Positions 1-6,165 of a DNA stretch of 12,026 nt are shown one piece after another. The DNA lies in NCBI GenBank assembly GCA_002403515.1, contig DHHZ01000028.1, forward strand, positions 1 to 12,026. The letters run 5' to 3'. Positions within the stretch are counted from its first letter, which is position 1. Each line of letters begins with the position of its first letter. The position numbers and the translations under genes were made by a program. Source of the DNA: Legionellales bacterium UBA4759. GTDB lineage: Bacteria; Pseudomonadota; Gammaproteobacteria; Legionellales; Legionellaceae. The notes under the pieces were generated by a model that worked only from the letters and a program-made list of their open reading frames with translations, searched no databases and was not told the DNA's origin.

Positions 1-368
1 TAAGAGTAGTTAATCATACTGGCCAATTTATTTCTTTCATCAGTTAATTGGCGATAATGTGACCAATTGATATTGATATCGTTTCCTTGACCAAAAAGAT
101 AAGCACCTTCAAATTGAAATCCCCAACCCCAATCGGGTTTAACGCCATAGGAAATAGACTGACGCTGGGAAGAAAGAATATAAGGACTTCCATAAATTTG
201 AGTATTGGGAATTAAATACAATGCACGACCTGCAATCAACCAGCTCTTTTGTTCGCAAGGTGTTAGAACTGAACTCTCCAAGCATTGTTCGCCCATGCTG
301 CCAGCAAAAGATTGAAGGCTTAAAATACTCATTAAACCTAATAAAAGTTGACGATTTTTATTAAACAT
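1..368 (-). CDS. Legionella MOMP-family outer membrane protein, N-terminal part (runs off left edge)
   Basis: The first 122 codons of an outer membrane beta-barrel protein are present; the gene continues beyond position 1. The start is the ATG at 368, with AAGGA (375-379) six bases upstream. Residues 1-22 form a signal peptide (Lys/Arg near the N-terminus, hydrophobic core, SFA cleavage site before Gly23). The mature start GSMG is followed by Cys29 and Cys38, then SWLIAGRALYLIP, DWGWGFQFEGAY (79-90) and GNDININW (95-102). This order closely matches what I know of the Legionella major outer membrane protein (porin) family, in which mature Cys residues cross-link the protein. By inference it is an outer membrane porin or adhesin-like protein. 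It is divergent from the aldolase-like gene. Which paralogue it is cannot be told from the fragment. Confidence 0.85.
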   Translation of the reverse strand, partial: MFNKNRQLLLGLMSILSLQSFAGSMGEQCLESSVLTPCEQKSWLIAGRALYLIPNTQIYGSPYILSSQRQSISYGVKPDWGWGFQFEGAYLFGQGNDININWSHYRQLTDERNKLASMINYS

Positions 369-399
369 ATCACATCCTTGAATAAAAAAATAACGCCAA

Positions 400-429
400 A
401 CAATAGCACATGCACAATGGTTGACTCAA
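400..429 (-). promoter_or_regulatory. Candidate promoter of the outer membrane protein gene
   Basis: Read on the minus strand, TTGAGT (424-429) and TATTGT (400-405) are separated by 18 bp, with a TG one base before the second hexamer (extended -10). A start about seven bases downstream would give a leader of roughly 25 nt containing the AAGGA ribosome site. The match is fair rather than strong, and was made by eye. Confidence 0.4.
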
Positions 430-509
430 CTATAAAAAATGATTGATTAGTGTTTATTTCTCGTCTAACATAAAATTAATATCAATTAAGGACTAAATAA
501 GGGCCTGCC

Positions 510-1064
510 ATGTTTAATGATTTATTTGGGAAACAACCACTCATTGTTTCATTGGATATCGATGCTCATGTAGAACAAAAAATTGATCAGCTCTATAGAG
601 CTGGCTTAAATACCATTGAATTGTTACAAGCCAATGCCCCTTTAGTTTCTGTTCTTAAAGCAAAATACCCTCAATTAAAAATTGGGCTTGGCAATATTCA
701 TCACGTTGACCAACTCACCTATGCCTACGAAATTGGTATGGATTTTATGTCCAGTGTTGGATTTGACGCGGCTCTTGCAAAAACTGCAAACATTTATCAA
801 ATGAACTATCTGCCTGGTGTTTGCAACATGAGTGATGCCATGCATATTCTTAACTTAGGCATGCATCATGCTCGTCCATGTCCTGGTGATTTATCACTTT
901 GTAATTTACTAAACAAGTATGCTCCTGAACTCAAGCTCTATCCAATCGATGTTGAATGGGAAATGATTGAACAATTTCTAGATTTACCTTCAGTGGCTGC
1001 TGTTGGTTTAACCAATCCTGATCAATTGCAATTGATTCAAATTACTGAAAGTATTCAAATTTAG
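510..1064 (+). CDS. KDPG/KHG-aldolase-fold protein, probably not an active Schiff-base aldolase
   Basis: This 184-aa protein aligns by eye along its whole length with 2-keto-3-deoxy-6-phosphogluconate aldolase (Eda, class I, TIM barrel, normally about 200-215 aa). Matching blocks are AGLNTIELL (31-39, with the conserved Glu37), IGLGNIHHVDQL (58-69, for VGAGTV..PEQ), PGVCNMSDAMHILNLG (102-117, for PGV.TPSEI..A...G) and LDLPSVAAVGL (157-167). In the segment that normally reads LKFFP and carries the Schiff-base lysine, this protein reads ARPCP, placing Arg122 at the lysine position. The TGGI phosphate-binding segment is replaced by PIDVEW (145-150). The fold is therefore recognisable, while aldolase activity is doubtful. 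The start ATG has AAGGG (499-503) six bases upstream. It is followed after 10 bp by the transglycosylase gene, so the two are probably co-transcribed. No convincing -35/-10 pair was found; TAAAAT at 471-476 is the best -10. Confidence 0.65.
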   Translation: MFNDLFGKQPLIVSLDIDAHVEQKIDQLYRAGLNTIELLQANAPLVSVLKAKYPQLKIGLGNIHHVDQLTYAYEIGMDFMSSVGFDAALAKTANIYQMNYLPGVCNMSDAMHILNLGMHHARPCPGDLSLCNLLNKYAPELKLYPIDVEWEMIEQFLDLPSVAAVGLTNPDQLQLIQITESIQI

Positions 1065-1074
1065 GATATTTTTA

Positions 1075-2061
1075 ATGAATAAATATTTCAAATCGATACC
1101 AATTTTTATTTTATGTTCTTCTGCTTTTGCTGATTCTTGGCATGCTTGGCTTGAGAATATTAAAGCAGAAGCACTTCAAAAAGGTATTCGTCAATCAGTG
1201 CTTGATGAAGCTTTTTTTAATGTTCATGAGCCTAGTAAAACTGTCAAAAGTCTTGCTCACAATCAACCAGAAAAACGCTTAAGTTATCTTAAATATCGAA
1301 GTTCTCGTGTAGATAACTATCGTATTCAAATTGGCAGACAACGCTACAATCAAAATCGAGTTTGGATTGACCAAATCGCTAGAAACTATGGTGTTGATCC
1401 TTGTTTCATGGTTTCATTTTGGGGACTTGAAACAAGTTATGGTAGCTACATGGGTAATTTCCCAGTTATTCAGGCACTGTCAACTTTGGCCTATGATTCC
1501 AACCGCAAAGACTTTTTTAGAAATGAATTGTTTTTAGCACTGAAGATTTTAAATGAAGGTCATGTTCAATTGGCACAATTAAAAGGTGAATGGGCTGGTG
1601 CCTCCGGTCAACCACAATTTCTTCCATCAAGCTGGATGAAATACGCTGTTGATTATGATGGTGACGGACGCAAAGACATTTGGTCATCCAAAAAAGACGC
1701 CTTGGCTTCCATTGCCAATTACATGAAGCAAAATGGCTGGCATGAAAATCAACCTTGGGCCATTTTTGTAAAATTACCTGCTGGTTTTGACAACAGTTTA
1801 GAAGGTAAAAACATTACCAAGTCTGCCAAAGATTGGGATGATATGGGCGTTAGAACCACCAAAGGTGAACATCTGCCATTTCCTAATCTTCAAACAAGTA
1901 TCATCAAGCCTTATGGCGGTCCTACATTCTTAGCTTATCCGAATTATCGAATGATTTTACGTTATAACAACTCAATTTATTATGCAGGCTCTATTGGTTA
2001 TTTAGCTGATAAAATTTGTAAACGCCCTTCTGAAACGGAATTATCAGTTGGACAAAATTAA
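1075..2061 (+). CDS. Exported lytic murein transglycosylase, MltB type
   Basis: This 328-aa enzyme cleaves the MurNAc-GlcNAc bond of peptidoglycan to give 1,6-anhydro ends, acting in the periplasm. The catalytic glutamate is Glu119 in SFWGLETSYG (114-123). The family signature GEWAGASGQPQFLPSSW (171-187) is followed by YDGDGRKD (194-201), an EF-hand-like calcium site as in MltB, and DALASIANYM (208-217). Residues 1-19 look like a signal peptide cleaved after SAFA. Cys14 is preceded by Phe-Ile-Leu, which does not fit a lipobox, so this is likely a soluble periplasmic form rather than lipoprotein MltB. AGGA (1063-1066) lies eight bases before the ATG and overlaps the stop of the preceding gene. 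The last 14 bases overlap msrBA. It could equally be named slt2/mltB-like; the exact paralogue is uncertain. Confidence 0.88.
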   Translation: MNKYFKSIPIFILCSSAFADSWHAWLENIKAEALQKGIRQSVLDEAFFNVHEPSKTVKSLAHNQPEKRLSYLKYRSSRVDNYRIQIGRQRYNQNRVWIDQIARNYGVDPCFMVSFWGLETSYGSYMGNFPVIQALSTLAYDSNRKDFFRNELFLALKILNEGHVQLAQLKGEWAGASGQPQFLPSSWMKYAVDYDGDGRKDIWSSKKDALASIANYMKQNGWHENQPWAIFVKLPAGFDNSLEGKNITKSAKDWDDMGVRTTKGEHLPFPNLQTSIIKPYGGPTFLAYPNYRMILRYNNSIYYAGSIGYLADKICKRPSETELSVGQN

Positions 2062-2902
2062 TAGCCTTACACCTTTTATTGTCTCAGTTGCTTGCCAAAA
2101 AGCAACTGAACACCCTTTCTCTGGTCGTTTCTTAAAAGTGAGCTCTCCGGGCACCTATTTATGTCGACGCTGTGGACTACCTCTCTGGGAAACGCAGCAC
2201 CAATTTCCATCGCATTGTGGATGGCCTAGTTTTGATGATAGAAATTCAAATGCTATTGATGAGATACCCGATGCCGATGGTATGAGAACTGAAATCATTT
2301 GTCACCGATGCCAATCTCATTTGGGACATGTATTTCGTGGGGAAGGATTTACTGAAAAAAATCAAAGAGACTGCGTCAATAGCGTCATGCTGGATTTTGT
2401 CCCCGAAACAGGAATAAGTGATACCGAAGAAGCAATATTAGCAGGTGGTTGTTTTTGGGGGGTTGAGTACTGGATTGCGCGTATCCCGGGCGTACTATTA
2501 ACCGAATGTGGCTACACAGGTGGTGATATTGATTATCCATCCTATGAGCAAGTTTGCTCAAGCGATACCGGCCATTTTGAAGCATTAAGGGTTGTATTTA
2601 ACCCCAAACAAGTTTCTTTAAATGATATTTACCAACATTTTTTTGAAATTCATGACCCTACACAAAAATTTGGACAAGGTCCTGACATTGGACATCAATA
2701 TCAAAGTGCAATTTTTTACTATGATGATATTCAAAAAAATACAGCGCAACAACTCATCAAAACCTTAGAATCGAAAGGTTTTAAAGTTCAAACTCAATTA
2801 AAACCAATCCAAGTATTTTGGTCTGCAGAAGAGTATCATCAACAATACTATGACAAACATCAAAGTAAACCTTATTGTCATATCCCTATTAAACGATTCT
2901 AA
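2048..2902 (+). CDS. msrBA: Bifunctional peptide methionine sulfoxide reductase MsrB-MsrA
   Basis: A 284-aa fusion repairs both epimers of methionine sulfoxide. The N-terminal MsrB domain (about 8-118) has two zinc CxxC pairs, Cys39/Cys42 and Cys85/Cys88, the CGWPSF motif (57-62) and catalytic Cys109 in RDCVNS. The MsrA domain (about 127-284) has catalytic Cys135 in GGCFWG, GYTGG (155-159) and Cys277 near the C-terminus as a possible resolving cysteine. No signal peptide is visible, so it is probably cytoplasmic. The start is TTG at 2048: no in-frame ATG precedes the MsrB domain, a stop lies upstream at 2003-2005, and ACGGA (2035-2039) is a plausible weak ribosome site. It overlaps mltB by 14 bases, suggesting translational coupling. 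At its 3' end it overlaps the convergent 392-aa gene by 14 bases, leaving no room for a terminator between them. Confidence 0.9.
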   Translation: MDKINSLTPFIVSVACQKATEHPFSGRFLKVSSPGTYLCRRCGLPLWETQHQFPSHCGWPSFDDRNSNAIDEIPDADGMRTEIICHRCQSHLGHVFRGEGFTEKNQRDCVNSVMLDFVPETGISDTEEAILAGGCFWGVEYWIARIPGVLLTECGYTGGDIDYPSYEQVCSSDTGHFEALRVVFNPKQVSLNDIYQHFFEIHDPTQKFGQGPDIGHQYQSAIFYYDDIQKNTAQQLIKTLESKGFKVQTQLKPIQVFWSAEEYHQQYYDKHQSKPYCHIPIKRF

Positions 2903-4067
2903 AGCTACTAAACTCATTCTTTATATTATGAGCAACTTGTAAAATGTGTTGTTCCTTATACACTTTATGCCGTGGTGGATTTGGTTCATGAAGCTGACGA
3001 GCTGCTAAATAGGTGAAGATGTCATTGTCAATAAATGTGCCATCGTATGCTGTTTCCATCACCATCATCGAAAAATGTGGTGATACATCAGCAAAAAACC
3101 ATTCGTCTTCCTCTTCGGATTCGGCTACTACAATTGGAGCTAATTTTGTGTTTTCAAGTGGTGATACATAATCATACTTTGCATTGTAATCAAAAAAAGA
3201 GTGCATGAATTTAACATTTTCTGACAATTCTTCAGAAAGTGTTGCGCCCTTTAATACTTCCTCTCGATAGAGTGCAAATTCGAATTGTAACGTTGATAAG
3301 GATTCATATTTTGCTTTGAGACATTCAAATACAATAACTCTGAATCTAGCAAAATCAAGCAATTGTTTTGCCAATAATTCCTGGATATATTTTTGATACT
3401 TTTGGGCATCCGTTGAGGCTTTTCTAATTTTTGAAGACAATAGAACTGTATAATGTTCTCGCATGCCTAATGAAGCATCTAAAGAACTAGATAAATATTC
3501 CTTTAACTGAGCATTTTCATAGCCAGCCGAGGGTGAGGCTTTTGATTCTAATTCCCTTTTTATAACATTAAATAACCAGACTCTAAATTCATAGGGTTGA
3601 TTTAAAATGTCTTTTTCAATCTGATTTAGACTTTCAGAATTTTTCTCTAAATATTGAACAATCATATGTTTTGAATATGTTAGAATATACATGTTTTGCT
3701 GAATTTCTTTATCACTTCTGCCTAAAAACTCAAGAATGTAATGACGATGAGCATCTCGAAAGTGCTCGTGCAAACGAAGCCATTGATTATGATGGTTCAT
3801 ATCCGCCAAAAAGCCATTGATTTTAACCTCAGCCCTATTCAATTTATCTAAATAATTGGTTTCAATGATATTACTTAAATTAGGATATCGCTTTAACAAA
3901 AGATTTCCTAACTCGGTCATTTTGACAAAATTCTCACGAACATAAAATTCAAGCTGAGAAACCAAATCAACCGGTGAATAAGAATGAGTCACCGTTGTTG
4001 GTGAATCAATGGTGGTTTTGGAGCTGAGTTTTTGTACTTCTTCATCCACAGAGAAAAAACTTTGCAT
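2889..4067 (-). CDS. Unrecognised 392-aa helical protein
   Basis: I do not recognise a family. The protein is rich in Leu, Glu, Lys, Tyr and Phe and reads as mostly alpha-helical between about 32 and 295, with amphipathic stretches (for example 222-255) but no membrane segment and no signal peptide. A strongly acidic patch ESEEEDE (316-322) precedes a hydrophobic C-terminal part, FFADVSPHFSMMVMETAYDG (324-343). No nucleotide-binding, metal-binding or catalytic motif stands out. The length, normal codon use and an upstream symmetric promoter element argue for a real gene. The ATG at 4067 has no clear Shine-Dalgarno sequence, and the predicted transcript start lies only about 10 bases upstream. 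In this lineage an orphan cytoplasmic protein of this kind could be a secretion-system substrate, but nothing in the sequence shows this. Confidence 0.75.
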   Translation of the reverse strand: MQSFFSVDEEVQKLSSKTTIDSPTTVTHSYSPVDLVSQLEFYVRENFVKMTELGNLLLKRYPNLSNIIETNYLDKLNRAEVKINGFLADMNHHNQWLRLHEHFRDAHRHYILEFLGRSDKEIQQNMYILTYSKHMIVQYLEKNSESLNQIEKDILNQPYEFRVWLFNVIKRELESKASPSAGYENAQLKEYLSSSLDASLGMREHYTVLLSSKIRKASTDAQKYQKYIQELLAKQLLDFARFRVIVFECLKAKYESLSTLQFEFALYREEVLKGATLSEELSENVKFMHSFFDYNAKYDYVSPLENTKLAPIVVAESEEEDEWFFADVSPHFSMMVMETAYDGTFIDNDIFTYLAARQLHEPNPPRHKVYKEQHILQVAHNIKNEFSSFRIV

Positions 4068-4069
4068 AA

Positions 4070-4104
4070 TTCAATCAAACTTTATCATATCAAATTTGAT
4101 TGAA
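4070..4104 (-). promoter_or_regulatory. Perfect inverted repeat enclosing an extended -10, start region of the 392-aa gene
   Basis: TTCAATCAAA (4070-4079) and TTTGATTGAA (4095-4104) are perfect 10-base inverted arms with a 15-base centre. On the minus strand the centre contains TGATATGAT, a good extended -10 (hexamer 4084-4089). No -35 hexamer is evident, which is acceptable for an extended -10 promoter. The transcript would start near 4077, inside the proximal arm and about 10 bases before the ATG. The arms could be an operator for a dimeric regulator; this is inference. Confidence 0.45.
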
Positions 4105-4141
4105 ATAATAACACAGAAGCCTTAAAATGAACATCTTTGAC

Positions 4142-5602
4142 TTAGGAATTTTTAAGATTTTGTAAAAAATAAGTTTCCAAATTGTTCTCTAAAACCCACT
4201 GTTGGTAAGCTTTAGGATTTTTTGAAATATAATTGATGCATTGATAGGATTTCATAAATTGGCAATTGTTAACAGGGATTGCTTTCTCACTGTCTTTCCA
4301 AAGGCTATGCCCTGGTAATAAACTATATGTTAAGCTATTTCGGTTGGCTTTAATAATCTCATCCAAACTTAATTTCTGTTCAAAAACCGCTCGATAATAC
4401 TCATGGCTAAGGTTATTTCTTGAAACACCAGGATCATCAGAGGAGATGACAATCGGTACATTCGCTTTCAAATAAGTTTGTACAGGATGATTCTTTGCAC
4501 TCACACCTAGAATTTGATCATTACTGGTCAAGTTAATTTCAACAGGTATATTGTCTTTGGCCATTTCATCCAAAGTTTTAGTGTATTCTTTTTCATAAGA
4601 AATCATTGTGCCATGGCCAATTCGGGTTGGTTTAACAAAGTTTAATGCTGTTTGAATGTGATCAACATCGCTTTGTTTAGCAAACTCAGCCGGTACTTCA
4701 CCCGCATGAATCACAACCTTAACCTTCGGATAATAAAGCTTTAGGATTTCTAAAAGCTTCATTTGTTTGGTGTAATCATTTTGAGCATAAGAGGCATATT
4801 CAGGTTGCACCATATTGATAGCCACAATATCGGGAACCTTGTTGGCAATGGCAAATACCATGACCGCATCTTTCCAAAACTGTTCAAAAGGCTGATTACG
4901 TTTAATTTCTAAAATCCAAGCCAAATCAACATCTTCTCCCAACCAAGGGGTATTGAGTTTGACTTTGTTTTTTAAATGAGAGAAATATAAAACATTGTTT
5001 TGAATATATTTTTTATAAGCAGGATGATTCAAAACATCTTCGATATGGTGATTGTCTGCTGATAGTACAACATTGGGTTTTTTACCATGCATCGACAACA
5101 TCAGCTCTAAATATTGAATATGTTGATCATGGGCTTGATCAACCACATCGGCAATCACAGCTGGCCAATTTTCTTTGGGAAGAATATTGAATTTTTCAAA
5201 GGTTTTAAAGAAATGGGTCTTACCATCTTCTCGTCCATATGCATGAAAATTTTGCATAGACCAAGCTTCAATAGTTTTTTTCTGCGCATAAGGAGAATTT
5301 AAAAATTCATCGGTAAATTTTGCGTGTTCACAAACACCATGGACTGGGTATGAAATTCGATAATTACTATCAATACAGTAATGGTTTTCTTTGGCAATAT
5401 TCACAAGTTTTTCTGTCGATACGGCGCCACTGGCATGACAATGTAAATCTGCACCAATTGGCATGCCATTGATGAATTGTTTGAGTTGTTGGGGATTTTT
5501 TACCATGAGATCCCATGAATTCTGATAAGTTTTGATATCTAACGCCATGCCGTGATTAGCAATTGTACCCAAACATAGCCATAACCAAAATTTATTTTTC
5601 AT
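4142..5602 (-). CDS. Exported adenosine-deaminase-family hydrolase (ADGF/ADA2-like)
   Basis: This 486-aa protein belongs to the zinc-dependent adenosine/AMP deaminase superfamily. It shows ADLHCHASGA (51-60) with metal ligands His54 and His56, VVIHAGE (297-302) with His299 and catalytic Glu302, RIGHG (327-331), and ISSDDPG (386-392) with the Asp pair 389/390. Residues 1-20 resemble a signal peptide with cleavage after GMA, so it is probably periplasmic or secreted. At 486 aa it is longer than cytoplasmic ADA (about 330-350 aa). The extra length lies in an N-terminal extension and an insertion between the first motif and residue 295, as in the extracellular ADGF/CECR1 group. The likely reaction is adenosine to inosine plus ammonia, giving purine salvage or host adenosine removal; substrate choice is inferred. 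GGTTGGA just upstream offers a weak ribosome site, and the gene appears to have its own promoter. Confidence 0.82.
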   Translation of the reverse strand: MKNKFWLWLCLGTIANHGMALDIKTYQNSWDLMVKNPQQLKQFINGMPIGADLHCHASGAVSTEKLVNIAKENHYCIDSNYRISYPVHGVCEHAKFTDEFLNSPYAQKKTIEAWSMQNFHAYGREDGKTHFFKTFEKFNILPKENWPAVIADVVDQAHDQHIQYLELMLSMHGKKPNVVLSADNHHIEDVLNHPAYKKYIQNNVLYFSHLKNKVKLNTPWLGEDVDLAWILEIKRNQPFEQFWKDAVMVFAIANKVPDIVAINMVQPEYASYAQNDYTKQMKLLEILKLYYPKVKVVIHAGEVPAEFAKQSDVDHIQTALNFVKPTRIGHGTMISYEKEYTKTLDEMAKDNIPVEINLTSNDQILGVSAKNHPVQTYLKANVPIVISSDDPGVSRNNLSHEYYRAVFEQKLSLDEIIKANRNSLTYSLLPGHSLWKDSEKAIPVNNCQFMKSYQCINYISKNPKAYQQWVLENNLETYFLQNLKNS

Positions 5603-5638
5603 GAAATTATATCCAACCTATTGAAAACAAAGCGAAAC

Positions 5639-5667
5639 ATTATAAAAAAAATGAACAAAAAAGTAAA
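5639..5667 (-). promoter_or_regulatory. Sigma70-type promoter of the adenosine-deaminase-family gene
   Basis: On the minus strand TTTACT (5662-5667) and a perfect TATAAT (5639-5644) are separated by exactly 17 bp of T-rich sequence. A start near 5632 gives a leader of about 30 nt ahead of the ATG at 5602. It lies in the 101-bp gap after lspA, so the deaminase gene can be expressed independently of ribF-ileS-lspA. Confidence 0.55.
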
Positions 5668-5703
5668 CATGACAGCTTAAAACAAGCAGTTTGCAAAGAA
5701 AGA

Positions 5704-6165
5704 TTATTCAGAATCTTTTTTGCTCATTGAAAGCAACAATAAAAAAGCACCTAAACAAATGAATGAATCGGCAAAATTAAATACCGGCCAATGGTAATAT
5801 TTAATATGTGCATCAATAAAATCAACCACAGCACCAAAGCGAATCCTATCAATGATATTCGCCATAGCCCCGCCTAAGATAAATGAGTATGCCAATTGAT
5901 GCATTTTTTCTTTTGCTTGTATCAATAGATAAAAAACAATAATAGATAAAATAGACGTCAATACAATCAATACCCAGGGGGTTTGTAATCCTTTGGCATA
6001 AAACATACTAAAGGCAACACCATGGTTAAAAGTTAAGCGAAAGTTTAATATCGGCAATATCACCTTGGGATATTCATCACTCAAATGCACCATTGCAAAA
6101 TATTTAGTGACTTGGTCAATCAATATGACCAAGCCGACCATACAAACACTTATCCATTTTTTCAT
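5704..6165 (-). CDS. lspA: Prolipoprotein signal peptidase (signal peptidase II)
   Basis: The 153-aa inner-membrane aspartyl protease removes signal peptides from diacylated prolipoproteins. Four hydrophobic segments are visible (about 5-25, 62-82, 92-106, 130-147). The conserved blocks are DQVTKYF (17-23), FNHGVAFS (46-53), ANIIDR (102-107), VVDFID (113-118) and FNFADS (129-134). The catalytic aspartate pair is expected to be Asp115 and Asp133. The length is close to the usual 150-170 aa. Its ATG shares ATGA with the stop of ileS (4-base overlap) and lacks a strong ribosome site, which points to translational coupling with ileS, the classical arrangement. Confidence 0.97.
   Translation of the reverse strand: MKKWISVCMVGLVILIDQVTKYFAMVHLSDEYPKVILPILNFRLTFNHGVAFSMFYAKGLQTPWVLIVLTSILSIIVFYLLIQAKEKMHQLAYSFILGGAMANIIDRIRFGAVVDFIDAHIKYYHWPVFNFADSFICLGAFLLLLSMSKKDSE

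Noticed and set aside
421..436. TTGACT followed by TATAAA as a plus-strand promoter for the aldolase-like gene
   Set aside because: The hexamers are only four bases apart. The same DNA is better read as the -35 region of the divergent outer membrane protein gene.
1075..1134. MltB-type protein as a lipoprotein (Cys14 in the N-terminus)
   Set aside because: Cys14 is preceded by Phe-Ile-Leu, with Leu at the position that needs Ala, Gly or Ser, while SAFA a few residues later is a good type I cleavage site.
2385..2585. Antisense reading frame within msrBA, and similar frames opposite ileS, mltB, ribF and aroK
   Set aside because: They lie wholly within well-supported genes on the other strand or frame, have no ribosome sites and do not resemble known proteins.
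5672..5690. Hairpin after lspA (7-bp stem with one A-A mismatch, loop of five) as a terminator
   Set aside because: The stem is imperfect and AT-rich, and the first T-run follows only about 10 bases later. The T-rich stretch is better explained as the spacer of the deaminase promoter.
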